Shown: positions 8,369 through 15,118 of the stretch, piece by piece
Layout: each line of letters starts with the position of its first letter
Position numbering within the stretch: the first letter of the stretch is position 1
Assembly: GCA_022736495.1 (NCBI GenBank)
Contig: DZCR01000051.1
Coordinates: 1 to 16,992, forward strand
Length of the DNA stretch: 16,992 nucleotides
Source of the DNA: Desulfobacca acetoxidans
GTDB lineage: Bacteria > Desulfobacterota > Desulfobaccia > Desulfobaccales > 0-14-0-80-60-11
Reading direction: 5' to 3'
Notes under the pieces: generated by a model
Databases searched by the model: none
What the model saw: only the letters and a program-made list of their open reading frames with translations
What the model was told of the DNA's origin: nothing
Made by a program: the position numbers and the translations under genes

Positions 8369-8497
8369 TGGGGCGGCATCGGGGATGGGGCCGTGCGGCT
8401 TACGACCGCTCACCAATCAGGACTATTCCCGTAACCTTAAGCTCTCGCCCCATCGTAGCGCTCAACTTATCCGCTTGAGCAACTGATCGGCGCCCCA
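8369..8497 (-). ncRNA. Candidate structured leader RNA (riboswitch-like) of the merR-mobBA operon
   Basis: Read on the minus strand, TGGGGCG (8497-8491) pairs perfectly with CGCCCCA (8375-8369) and closes the element. Inside are a hairpin with arms GCTCAA/TTGAGC (8480-8460) and a stem GATGGGGC (8454-8447) with GCCCCATC (8391-8384). The second stem encloses smaller hairpins, among them GCGG-TCGTAAG-CCGC. A competing hairpin CGGCG-TTGGGG-CGCCG (8503-8488) would use part of the closing stem, the type of switch expected of a riboswitch. A weak promoter (TTGATT 8569-8564, TATGAG 8545-8540) lies upstream. It leads an operon for molybdenum cofactor maturation, so a Moco/Tuco riboswitch relative is possible. 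I cannot confirm any family match. Confidence 0.4.
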
Positions 8498-8658
8498 ACG
8501 CCGCATTGTTTCTCCCATAATCACCTTAGCACAGGGGCGCTCATAAGGCTTATTTTTTCAAAAAATCAACTCCAAAAAGACTTTGGCACGAGGCTCTCTT
8601 GGCATTTCTTTTATAGACTTTTTGACTAACCATGCCCGCCACCAGAGAAGTTAAGAGT

Positions 8659-10929
8659 TCATCTCGCCGGGGTAAGAGCAGCTTTAAGGGTTTGGGCTAA
8701 ATTGGTAAAACGCCGAATGGGGCGGTCATTTCTGATAGCCATGCCCAAGGCCCGCTTGGTGCCCAAAATCACCACCAGGCGGCGGCCCCGGGTGAGGGCG
8801 GTGTACAGGAGGTTGCGCTGCAACATCATGAAGTGATGGGTGGTGAGCACCAGAATGACGGCGGGGAACTCGCTGCCCTGGGCTTTGTGCACCGTCACGG
8901 CATACGCCAGGGTGAGTTCCTCCCGTTCGCTGGGGTCGTAGGTCAGAACCCGTCCGTCAAAATCCACCTGGAGCTGGCTGGTGGCGGACAGAAACCCGCA
9001 CACCTGGCCGATATCGCCGTTGAAGATTTCCTTGTAGTAGTTGTTCCGGAGCTGCATCACCTTGTCGCCGTGGCGATAAACCCGCCCGCCCCAGGACCAG
9101 CGCGGGCTTGCGGGGTTGAGGCGCTCCTGCAATTCCAGGTTCAGGGTCTGGATGCCCACGGCGCCCCGGTGCATGGGGGTGATCACCTGGAGGTCACGCA
9201 GGGGGTCCAGGCCGAAGCGCCGGGGAATTTCCTCGGCCACCAGGTCCAGAAGCCGGGCCTTGATGGCTTCGGGGTCCTCCAATTCCAGGAAGACGAAGTC
9301 GCCTTGTCCGAAGTCCTTGGGCAGGACGGGATTGGCTCCCTGGTTGATGCGATGAGCGTTGATCACGATGAGGCTTTCTTTGGCCTGGCGGTAGATCTGG
9401 GTGAGGCGCACCACCCGGACGACCCCGGAATCCATCAGGTCTTTGAGGATGTTGCCCGGCCCCACCGCGGGAAGCTGGTGGGCGTCCCCCACCAGGATGA
9501 GGCGGGCGGCGGGGGGGATGGCCCGGAGCAGGTGATACATCAGGTAGGTGTCCACCATGGAGGTTTCATCCACCACCACCACTTCCGCCTTTAAAGGGTC
9601 CGCGGGGCTGCGGCGAAAGCCGCCGGTCTGGGGGGAAAATTCCAGGGCCCGGTGGATGGTGGTGGCGGTCATGCCGGTAGTTTCAGAGAGGCGCTTGGCC
9701 GCACGGCCGGTGGGGGCCATGAGCATAACCCGGGCCCCCAGACCCTGGTAAAGGTCCAGGATGCAGCTGACGATGGTGGTCTTGCCGGTGCCGGGGCCGC
9801 CAGTAATGATAAGCACTTTCTCCTTTAAAGCCGCAGCCACCGCAGCCGCCTGCTCGTCGGCGAGCATTAGGCCGCGCTGCTGCTGGACTTGCTTGATGAG
9901 GTCCTCGAGATGAAGCGGCGGATGGCTCCCCGGAGCAGTAATCAGGCGCCCCAGGGACTGGGCTACCCCGGTTTCCGCCACCCAGGCGGGCCGCTTATAT
10001 ACCGCCCGGCCGGAAGACAACTCGGGCAGCACCACCCGGCCTTCCCGGGCCAGGGCTTCCATGGCCCCTGCCACGGGGGGGCGGGGAACCTGGAGCAATT
10101 CCTCGGTGCGGCTTAAGAGCAGGTCTTCCGGAACATAGACATGGCCCTCCCCGCCCATGGTGTCCAGGATGTGAAGCAGCCCTGCGGCCAGCCGGGCCGG
10201 GGTCTCAGGGTCCAGGTTGAGGCGGCCGGCCAGGCGATCGGCGGTGAGAAACCCCAGACCGTGAATATCCAGGGCCAGTTGATAGGGGTTGGTGGTTACG
10301 ACTTCCACGGCCTGGTCGCCGTACTGTTGATAGATCTTGGCGGCCATACTCACGCCTACGCCCAGGCCTTGCAGGGCCACCAGCACCTCCCGGGCGGCTT
10401 TGTGGGTTTGCCAGTCCCGGCGAATCTGTTTCATCTTTTTTGGGCCGATGCCGGAGACTTCCGCCAGACGCTCCGGGTGGTTATCGATGATGGTCAGGGT
10501 TTCGGGGCCGAAATGGGCCACCAGGCGTTGGGCCAATTCAGGGCCAATGCCCTTGATAAGGCCTGAGGCCAGATATTTTTCGATGCCGGCCACGGTGGCG
10601 GGGAGCACGGCGTACCACCATACCACCCGGAATTGCTCACCCCACTTGGGATGCACCTCGTAGCGGCCCTTGAGATGCAGTTGCTCGCCTTCCTTGACGG
10701 CCGCCAGCGGCCCCACGACCGTGGCGGGCTGGCGGCGTCCCTTAACATTCAAGCGCACTACCGCATAGTGGCTGGCCGGGTCGGCAAAGGTAAGGCGTTC
10801 CACGGTCCCCTCCAGGGTCGAAAGGGGTTGCGTGGTCAGGTCTTGGGGTGGGGGGGAGTTGGGTGGTCCCAAGGTGTGGTTAGATCTCCTTTGCATAGGT
10901 CCACCGTGCTGCCGGAAGGACCGGGGCAC
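8659..10929 (-). CDS. recD2: RecD2-type 5'-3' DNA helicase (SF1B)
   Basis: This is an ATP-dependent 5'-3' helicase of the RecD2 (RecD-like, not RecBCD-bound) type, involved in DNA repair and fork maintenance. An N-terminal OB-like part opens with TLEGTVERLTF (about 38-48). Helix-hairpin-helix repeats follow, with GIGPELAQRL (127-136) and VSGIGPKKMKQI (158-169). The helicase motifs are Walker A GGPGTGKT (377-384), Walker B VVVDETSMVD (451-460), motif III GDAHQLPAVGPG (481-492), the motif IV region QIYRQA (511-516), motif V TVHKAQGSEF (679-688) and motif VI YTALTRGRR (709-717). At 756 residues it is of usual length. GTG 10929 is the outermost start; ATG 10896, or TTG 10872 behind AAGGAG, is also possible because the first 35 residues look unconserved. 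It stands alone. Confidence 0.93.
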   Translation of the reverse strand: MPRSFRQHGGPMQRRSNHTLGPPNSPPPQDLTTQPLSTLEGTVERLTFADPASHYAVVRLNVKGRRQPATVVGPLAAVKEGEQLHLKGRYEVHPKWGEQFRVVWWYAVLPATVAGIEKYLASGLIKGIGPELAQRLVAHFGPETLTIIDNHPERLAEVSGIGPKKMKQIRRDWQTHKAAREVLVALQGLGVGVSMAAKIYQQYGDQAVEVVTTNPYQLALDIHGLGFLTADRLAGRLNLDPETPARLAAGLLHILDTMGGEGHVYVPEDLLLSRTEELLQVPRPPVAGAMEALAREGRVVLPELSSGRAVYKRPAWVAETGVAQSLGRLITAPGSHPPLHLEDLIKQVQQQRGLMLADEQAAAVAAALKEKVLIITGGPGTGKTTIVSCILDLYQGLGARVMLMAPTGRAAKRLSETTGMTATTIHRALEFSPQTGGFRRSPADPLKAEVVVVDETSMVDTYLMYHLLRAIPPAARLILVGDAHQLPAVGPGNILKDLMDSGVVRVVRLTQIYRQAKESLIVINAHRINQGANPVLPKDFGQGDFVFLELEDPEAIKARLLDLVAEEIPRRFGLDPLRDLQVITPMHRGAVGIQTLNLELQERLNPASPRWSWGGRVYRHGDKVMQLRNNYYKEIFNGDIGQVCGFLSATSQLQVDFDGRVLTYDPSEREELTLAYAVTVHKAQGSEFPAVILVLTTHHFMMLQRNLLYTALTRGRRLVVILGTKRALGMAIRNDRPIRRFTNLAQTLKAALTPAR

Positions 10930-11186
10930 AGCACGCTGGACCCATGTGCCTTGATCTGATCAATATTTGCACCAAAGGTGGTCTCGGCCCCTCGCACAGG
11001 CTCAAAGCCTGTGTCACCAATTCAGTGTGGTTCATCATAAACCGGGCTGTGACGGCCCGTCAACGGGAATCGGCTTCCAGGCCAGGGGCCGCTTAGACCT
11101 ATTGCGGGGAGGAACCTCTTCAACTATGGGGTTAATTTTTCGTTTTTTCCCTTTTCCCCAGAGTTTTGAGTAAGTTGAGAATTTGC
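10930..11186. other. Intergenic region between divergent recD2 and fur
   Basis: There is no gene. The region holds two hairpins, at 10995-11013 and 11043-11059, and a T-rich tract (about 11132-11157) before the promoter of the Fur-type gene. A promoter for recD2 should be here on the minus strand, but no clear -35/-10 pair was found. Confidence 0.5.
10995..11013. repeat. Perfect 8-bp stem hairpin, possible dispersed repeat
   Basis: CACAGGCT (10995-11002) and AGCCTGTG (11006-11013) flank a 3-base loop. The flanking GTCACC on the right and the CACAGGC core recall short dispersed intergenic hairpins with a GGTGGCACAGGCT-type arm. No U-tract follows on either side, so a terminator is unlikely. 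The family assignment is from memory. Confidence 0.35.
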
Positions 11187-11214
11187 TTGACATCTCGCTG
11201 GAATAAGATATTAT
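11187..11214 (+). promoter_or_regulatory. Sigma-70-type promoter of fur-feoA
   Basis: There is a perfect TTGACA (-35) at 11187-11192 and TATTAT (-10, five of six) at 11209-11214 with a 16-bp spacer. Transcription would start near 11221, giving a leader of about 35 bases before the Fur-type ATG. The position rules out the longer upstream open frame from 11166 as a real start. Confidence 0.7.
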
Positions 11215-11229
11215 TGAAATTGATTCTCA
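11215..11229 (+). promoter_or_regulatory. Fur-box-like operator
   Basis: TGAAATTGATTCTCA is an imperfect dyad agreeing with the 7-1-7 Fur consensus TGATAATnATTATCA at 11 of 14 positions. It directly abuts the -10 element and covers the expected transcription start, so binding would repress. This suggests iron-dependent autoregulation of the fur-feoA unit. Confidence 0.6.
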
Positions 11230-11258
11230 ATAGTGGCTTGCTTATCCGAGCAATGCTG

Positions 11259-11708
11259 ATGAAATCGGAAATTCAGGTATTCCGTGAATATATCCGCCAC
11301 CGGAGTCTGAGGCGGACCCAGGAACGGGAAGAGATATTGCAGGAGATTTTTGCGATCCACGGGCATTTTGATGTGGATGAACTCCATCTGAGGCTCAGGG
11401 ACAAGCGCTCCAAAGTCTCCAAGGCTTCCATTTACCGGGCCCTGCCGTTATTCATTGACTGCGGCCTGGTTCGGGAGGTGGATTTCAGGGACGGTCATTG
11501 GCATTATGAGCATATCTATGGCCACGCCCACCACAGTCACCTGCGTTGTCTCGGGTGCGGCGAGGTCCTGGAGTTCGAAGAGCCCAGGCTGAGGCTTCTG
11601 GAGGAACATCTGGCCCGGGAATACGGCTATCGGATTAAAGGCCACCAGTTACAGGTGCATGGCTATTGCGCCACCTGTCAGGAGGCGGAGAAAAGTGGCA
11701 GTTTTTAA
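11259..11708 (+). CDS. fur: Fur-family iron-responsive regulator (Fur type)
   Basis: This is a 149-residue Fur-family repressor. The N-terminal winged helix includes SKASIYRALPLFIDCGLV (about 54-71). The dimerisation and metal domain has the His-rich stretch HIYGHAHHSHLRC (85-97) and two structural zinc pairs, Cys97-x2-Cys100 and Cys137-x2-Cys140. The residue matching PerR Asp104 is Glu105 here, as in true Fur proteins, and the operator upstream is Fur-like. ATG 11259 has GAG eight bases upstream; ATG 11253 would add two residues. The longer frame from 11166 would translate the promoter. It overlaps the following FeoA-domain gene by 14 bp. It is most probably an iron sensor; a zinc or manganese role is not excluded. 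Confidence 0.88.
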   Translation: MKSEIQVFREYIRHRSLRRTQEREEILQEIFAIHGHFDVDELHLRLRDKRSKVSKASIYRALPLFIDCGLVREVDFRDGHWHYEHIYGHAHHSHLRCLGCGEVLEFEEPRLRLLEEHLAREYGYRIKGHQLQVHGYCATCQEAEKSGSF

Positions 11709-12000
11709 AAAGGACCATACCCTCAGAATGGATATAGCGGGACCTCTGGAACAGTCCTTGGGCGAAATCCCGGCGGGCCGGCGGGTAAGAATTACCGGGT
11801 ATCGAGGCGGTCGTATGTTGCGGGCCCGGTTGTTGGCCATGGGCCTTAATCTGGGACGGGAAGTGGAAATATTGCAGAATAACCGCGGCCTCATCATCGT
11901 GGGCATCAATGGCGGCCGGGTGGCCTTAGGCAAGGGCATCAGCCAAAAGATCCTGGTCGAGCCCGTGGTGTCTCTCCTCACGCACCAGCAACCAGGATAA
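11695..12000 (+). CDS. FeoA-domain protein
   Basis: This 101-residue protein carries one FeoA (SH3-like) domain at about residues 20-92: SLGEIPAGRRVRITGYRGG, RARLLAMGLNLGREVEILQN, then the closing GKGISQKILVEPV. FeoA helps the ferrous iron channel FeoB. GTG at 11695 is chosen because GGAGG lies nine bases upstream and the gene then overlaps fur by 14 bp. ATG 11659 would lengthen it with an Arg-rich run, and ATG 11728 has no fitting ribosome site. There is no feoB after it: the next gene is a convergent HD-GYP protein. It is therefore an orphan FeoA co-transcribed with Fur and may serve a FeoB encoded elsewhere. Confidence 0.85.
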   Translation: MAVFKKDHTLRMDIAGPLEQSLGEIPAGRRVRITGYRGGRMLRARLLAMGLNLGREVEILQNNRGLIIVGINGGRVALGKGISQKILVEPVVSLLTHQQPG

Positions 12001-12077
12001 CTGCAAAAAACCTTCGTCATTCCAACCTGCGGAAATGTATTCTGAAGAAGGCCTCGACTTATGCGAGCGAGGGGCAC

Positions 12078-12153
12078 CTGGCCCTGGCCCGGAAGGGGTG
12101 CATTCGGGGTGAGAGTTCTGTCAGCTTCCCCGGGAAAATAACACTAGGGCCAG
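12078..12153. terminator. Possible terminator or long inverted repeat between convergent genes
   Basis: CTGGCCCT (12078-12085) is the exact inverse complement of AGGGCCAG (12146-12153), with 60 bases between. It lies between convergent feoA and HD-GYP genes. No U-run follows, so a factor-independent terminator role is weakly supported. Confidence 0.25.
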
Positions 12154-12162
12154 GCCCACGAT

Positions 12163-12921
12163 TTAGACGGAGCCGGCGGGCATCCAGGTAAGCCGGTTTT
12201 TGGAGAACAATCTGGCCCATTTCCACGACCCGCTGCCGGTGCCCCGGGGTAAGTTGCGCAATTTGGCAACATTGATATGAGGCTGGGCAAAGCCTCCTAA
12301 GGGAGCCAGCGCTTGCGTAATGGCGATGGACCTCGAGGGCAAGTGGGGTGCCGAGGTCTCAGTATCCAGCAGGGGTCCCCCATAAACCTTCAAACAGGCT
12401 TCCGCCACTGCCGCATCATAGAGAGACCCTTTGTGCATGGAGAGTTCTTCCAGGGCGACGGCTGGGTCCAGGGCAGGCCGGTAGGGCCGGTGGGAGCACA
12501 TGGCCTCCATGACATCGGCCACGCCTAAGATCTTGGCTTCCAAAAGGATGTCAGGCTCCTTTAATCCTTGAGGATAACCGGAGCCATCCAGCCGTTCATG
12601 ATGTTGCAGAATAATCTCGGTGGTATCGCCGGGAAAATTGATAGGGCGCAAGATGTTGTAGGCCACCTGGGGATGGGTCTTAATCAGGTCGAACTCGATG
12701 GGCGAGAGTTTTCCCGGTCTGGCAAGCAATTCCGTAGGGATGGCCACCTTGCCCAGGTCATGCAGCCTGGCGGCTATCCGGAGTTGCTGGAGGCGGTCTT
12801 CAGGGAGGTCCATTTCCTGGGCAATGTTACAGGCAATTTGGGTTACCCGCTGCTGGTGGCTGACGGTATACGGGTCCCGGGCTGCGATCGTGGACTCCAT
12901 CACCTGCAAGAGGGCTTCCAA
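12163..12921 (-). CDS. Stand-alone HD-GYP domain protein (probable cyclic di-GMP phosphodiesterase)
   Basis: HD-GYP proteins hydrolyse cyclic di-GMP with a metal centre. The HD pair is His54-Asp55 in RLHDLGK (52-58); His22 and the HHE of QHHERLDGSGYP (106-117) are further ligands or motifs, and Asp136 in GVADVMEAM is the later conserved acid. The signature GYP is intact at 115-117. The protein opens straight at the domain, without receiver, PAS or membrane part, and is 252 residues long. The last 60 residues (after about 190) do not look like part of the domain. The start is TTG 12921 with AAGGAG five bases upstream. No sensory partner is adjacent. Confidence 0.85.
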   Translation of the reverse strand: MEALLQVMESTIAARDPYTVSHQQRVTQIACNIAQEMDLPEDRLQQLRIAARLHDLGKVAIPTELLARPGKLSPIEFDLIKTHPQVAYNILRPINFPGDTTEIILQHHERLDGSGYPQGLKEPDILLEAKILGVADVMEAMCSHRPYRPALDPAVALEELSMHKGSLYDAAVAEACLKVYGGPLLDTETSAPHLPSRSIAITQALAPLGGFAQPHINVAKLRNLPRGTGSGSWKWARLFSKNRLTWMPAGSV

Positions 12922-13148
12922 GGTTTCTCCTTCTTGACGGGAGCTTCACCCCAGCAACCGGAAGGTCTGACAAGTTATCACCCTTCGGTACCTGAGGTTA
13001 CTGATAGAGTATCGACTGTCTGTGACCCCGACAATTAGGGTTTTCCTGATTTTACTTACCGAAATCCCTTACTTCTTCAGAAAGGGGGGCGCGTGAATAT
13101 TTTTGGCAAAGATGCGACTATTTTTCGGGGGCCGGAGCGGCGGAACTA
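12922..13148. other. Intergenic region between divergent HD-GYP and rnc genes
   Basis: No established gene is present in these 227 bp. The plus strand has a very short frame from GTG 13093 to TAG 13149 behind a G-rich ribosome-like site; its stop overlaps the rnc start by one base. Promoters for both genes should be here, but I found no clear pair. Confidence 0.4.
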
Positions 13149-13898
13149 GTGGTACCGGAAGAAGACGGCCTGTCCCCGGAGAGAAGGCAAGAACTGGAAG
13201 GCCTGGCGCAGCGACTGGGCCATCGGTTCAAAAAGTTGGCGTTGCTGGACCAGGCCTTGCGCCATAGTTCGTACGCCCATGAAAATCCGGAGAGCGGCGT
13301 TAGCAACGAACGGTTGGAGTTCTTGGGAGATGCGGTCCTGGACCTCACGGTGAGCACCCTGCTCCTGGCTCAGTTCCCCAAAAGTTCCGAGGGGGATCTG
13401 TCCCGGGGGCGGGCCGCCCTGGTGAATGCCAGGCAACTGGCGCTCCTGGCCCGAGACCTGGGTCTGGGCACCCATCTCTTGGTGGGGCGGACCGAAGAAC
13501 GCCAGGAGGGCCGGGAGAAACCCTCGCTTTTGGCCGATGCCCTGGAAGCGGTGCTGGCCGCAATTTATCTGGATGGCGGTCTTGCCGCGGTGGCGAGCCT
13601 GACGGAACGCTGGTTCAGCCCGCTTTTAACAACGGCTTTACCGGGTCAGGACTTCAAGACCTCCCTGCAAGAGCTTACCCAGGCCCGTTACAAGACTTTG
13701 CCTTCGTATCACCTGTTGTCCGAAAGCGGGCCTGGCCATGCCAAAAAATTCCAGGTGGAGGTGCGCCTCAATGCAGTGCCCCTGGCCCAAGGGGAAGGCT
13801 GCACCAAGAAACAGGCGGCGCAGCAGGCGGCCCGCCTGGCCCTGGAGAAACTGGACCGGATAGGATCTGAACCCAAAGAAGGGGGAGCCGCGGAGTAA
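13149..13898 (+). CDS. rnc: Ribonuclease III
   Basis: RNase III cuts double-stranded RNA in rRNA maturation and mRNA turnover. The signature NERLEFLGDAVL (53-64) gives Glu54, Glu57 and Asp61; the second catalytic acid pair is Asp130 and Glu133 in LLADALEAVLAA. A double-stranded RNA-binding domain covers about 168-236, with the closing element CTKKQAAQQAARLALEKL (218-235). At 249 residues it is slightly long for the family because of a C-terminal tail. The start is GTG 13149, with only a weak ribosome site about 11 bases upstream; translation may depend on the short upstream frame whose stop overlaps it. No era or lepB neighbour is visible. Confidence 0.95.
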   Translation: MVPEEDGLSPERRQELEGLAQRLGHRFKKLALLDQALRHSSYAHENPESGVSNERLEFLGDAVLDLTVSTLLLAQFPKSSEGDLSRGRAALVNARQLALLARDLGLGTHLLVGRTEERQEGREKPSLLADALEAVLAAIYLDGGLAAVASLTERWFSPLLTTALPGQDFKTSLQELTQARYKTLPSYHLLSESGPGHAKKFQVEVRLNAVPLAQGEGCTKKQAAQQAARLALEKLDRIGSEPKEGGAAE

Positions 13899-13956
13899 GG
13901 CATAGCCCGGCAGCTCGGTTCTCATCGGAATTTGAGCGGCGTTAGTCAAGTATAAG

Positions 13957-13991
13957 GCCGGGAGCGCAGGCCAATCTGCCGGCGCCCCGGC
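13957..13991. terminator. Strong GC hairpin between convergent rnc and rubrerythrin operon
   Basis: The arms GCCGGG (13957-13962) and CCCGGC (13986-13991) continue inward, past a one-base bulge, as GCGC/GCGC and GG/CC around an 8-base loop. It sits midway between the two convergent stops and could end both transcripts. There is no U-run on either side, so it may act as a pause or mRNA-protecting structure. Confidence 0.5.
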
Positions 13992-14003
13992 TAGAGAGGT
14001 GTG

Positions 14004-14498
14004 CTAATCGATGCGGGTGAATAATTTTTTTGCCGCTTTGCAGACGGGGCACTCGTCCGGCGGTTCGCCTTCCACGGTGTAACCGCAGACCGAGCAGACG
14101 TAGATATCCACCAACTTCTTGTCTTCCATGGTCTCCAAGGCCTTCTGGTAGAGACGGGCGTGGACCTTTTCCACTTCGTTGGCAAAGGTAAAGGTGCGTT
14201 CCGCCTCCTTATGGCCTTCGGCTTGGGAGTCTGCGATCATCCGGGGATACATATTTTGGAACTCGGCTGATTCCCCGGCGATGGCCTCCTTGAGATTTTC
14301 CGCAGTTGAACCGATGCCCTTCAAGGCCCTGAGGTGATTCAGGGCATGGACCGTTTCAGCATGCGCCGCAGCCCGGAAGAGGCGGGCTACCTGAGGATAG
14401 CCCTCACGGTCGGCCTTTTCGGCAAAGGCCAAGTATTTGCGATTCGCCTGAGATTCGCCGGCAAAGGCTTCTTTGAGGTCGGCAATGCTCTTGTCCAT
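14004..14498 (-). CDS. rbr: Rubrerythrin
   Basis: Rubrerythrin reduces hydrogen peroxide in the cytoplasm of anaerobes, taking electrons from rubredoxin-like partners. The four-helix diiron domain shows Glu15, the E-x2-H motifs Glu48-x2-His51 and Glu110-x2-His113, and Glu76/Glu79 in AIAGESAEF. The C-terminal rubredoxin-like site is Cys135-x2-Cys138 and Cys150-x2-Cys153. At 164 residues it is slightly shorter than the roughly 190 of classical rubrerythrins. ATG 14498 is set by GGGAGG eight bases upstream; the frame stays open to 14597 but that part overlaps the desulforedoxin gene. It is third in the perR - desulforedoxin - rubrerythrin operon. Confidence 0.95.
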   Translation of the reverse strand: MDKSIADLKEAFAGESQANRKYLAFAEKADREGYPQVARLFRAAAHAETVHALNHLRALKGIGSTAENLKEAIAGESAEFQNMYPRMIADSQAEGHKEAERTFTFANEVEKVHARLYQKALETMEDKKLVDIYVCSVCGYTVEGEPPDECPVCKAAKKLFTRID

Positions 14499-14512
14499 GT
14501 GTCGTCCCTCCC

Positions 14513-14635
14513 TTAGCCTTCGGCCTGTTTCATGGGGATGCCGCAACAGACCAGCACGCCGCCGCCGGCCTCCACTACCCTCACCTTGTTGCCACAAACT
14601 TTACACACATATACCTGTCCAACTTCTGTCGCCAC
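14513..14635 (-). CDS. dsr: Desulforedoxin-type small iron protein
   Basis: This 40-residue protein carries the complete desulforedoxin iron site: Cys11-x2-Cys14 (YVCKVCG) and the adjacent pair Cys30-Cys31 (VCCGIPM). The four Cys hold one iron, and family members form homodimers of about 36-40 residues; the same module is the N-terminal domain of desulfoferrodoxin. The start is GTG 14635, preceded by AAGGAGG, which lies within the last codons of perR; only one base separates the perR stop from this start. It ends 14 bases before the rubrerythrin start. The likely role is electron transfer to rubrerythrin or a superoxide reductase. The symbol follows common use for desulforedoxin and is not to be confused with dissimilatory sulfite reductase. 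Confidence 0.9.
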   Translation of the reverse strand: MATEVGQVYVCKVCGNKVRVVEAGGGVLVCCGIPMKQAEG

Positions 14636-14636
14636 G

Positions 14637-15068
14637 TTAGTCCTCCTTATGAGATTCTTGTTTCTGACACTGGGGACAAAGACCCCAGAAGGTCAAGGTT
14701 GGGTGCTCAACCTGGAAGCCGTGTTGGTTATCCGGCGGCAGTGCAGGAAACTCGCCGGGCTGCCAGTCAAGGTCGACGATGCGGTGGCATTGACGACAGA
14801 TGAGATGGCCATGAGGGCCAGTTTCCCCATCGTAGCGCGCCACTTCGTGCAGGGGGTTGACCTTTATCACCATGCCTTTCTGGCACAAGATTTCCAAGGT
14901 TTTATACACAGTGTTAAAGGAAATGGCCGGTAGCTGCCGGCGCACCTCCTGATAGATATTTTCCGCAGTGGGATGATCCCGGCGGTTCCGCAGACTGGTC
15001 ATCACCGCCAAACGCTGGGGGGTAACTGCAATCCCCCGCTCACGCAATTGTTGCATAAGATTTTCCAT
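14637..15068 (-). CDS. perR: PerR-type peroxide-sensing Fur-family repressor
   Basis: This is a 143-residue Fur-family regulator of PerR type. PerR senses peroxide by metal-catalysed oxidation of His ligands. All five regulatory ligands known from Bacillus PerR (His37, Asp85, His91, His93, Asp104) are present with a constant offset: His32, Asp80, His86, His88 and Asp99. The Asp at the last position is the residue that separates PerR from Fur. Zinc pairs are Cys91-x2-Cys94 and Cys131-x2-Cys134. The recognition helix region is SFNTVYKTLEIL (50-61). ATG 15068 has only a weak ribosome site; ATG 15056 is possible. It heads the operon with desulforedoxin and rubrerythrin, both peroxide-defence proteins, and is likely autoregulated. 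Confidence 0.92.
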   Translation of the reverse strand: MENLMQQLRERGIAVTPQRLAVMTSLRNRRDHPTAENIYQEVRRQLPAISFNTVYKTLEILCQKGMVIKVNPLHEVARYDGETGPHGHLICRQCHRIVDLDWQPGEFPALPPDNQHGFQVEHPTLTFWGLCPQCQKQESHKED

Positions 15069-15087
15069 AAATTAATTCAACCTGATT

Positions 15088-15118
15088 ATTAGATAATAAT
15101 TATTACTGGCTATGTCAA
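15088..15118 (-). promoter_or_regulatory. perR promoter with A/T palindromic operator
   Basis: On the minus strand TTGACA (15118-15113) is followed, after 19 bases, by TCTAAT (15093-15088, five of six to -10). A 17-base spacing to TATCTA is an alternative. The spacer contains the perfect 12-bp palindrome TAATAATTATTA (15105-15094), close to the PerR box TTATAATnATTATAA. A repressor there would block polymerase, supporting PerR autoregulation. Confidence 0.6.

Larger units (their letters stand above)
8297..8658. other. Non-coding region between recD2 and the merR-mobBA operon
   Basis: No convincing gene lies in these 362 bp. From left to right (plus strand) there are the GTTTATA half-sites, the putative structured leader, a weak minus-strand promoter around 8540-8569, and an A/T palindrome TTTTTTCAAAAAA (about 8553-8565) that may mark the end of the recD2 transcript. 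The open frame read on the plus strand across 7832-8434 is a shadow of the regulator gene and its leader. Confidence 0.6.

Noticed and set aside
7832..8434. A 200-codon plus-strand open frame.
   Set aside because: It lies opposite the MerR-type regulator and its leader; the minus-strand frame has recognisable domains and operon overlap, this one has none.
8583..8603. TTGGCAC followed by TTGGCA, looking like a sigma-54 promoter.
   Set aside because: The spacing between the GG and GC elements does not fit the -24/-12 pattern (TGGCAC-N5-TTGC).
10141..10566. Several long plus-strand open frames opposite recD2 (for example 8833-9594 and 10141-10566).
   Set aside because: They are mirror frames of a GC-rich helicase gene whose motifs are intact throughout.
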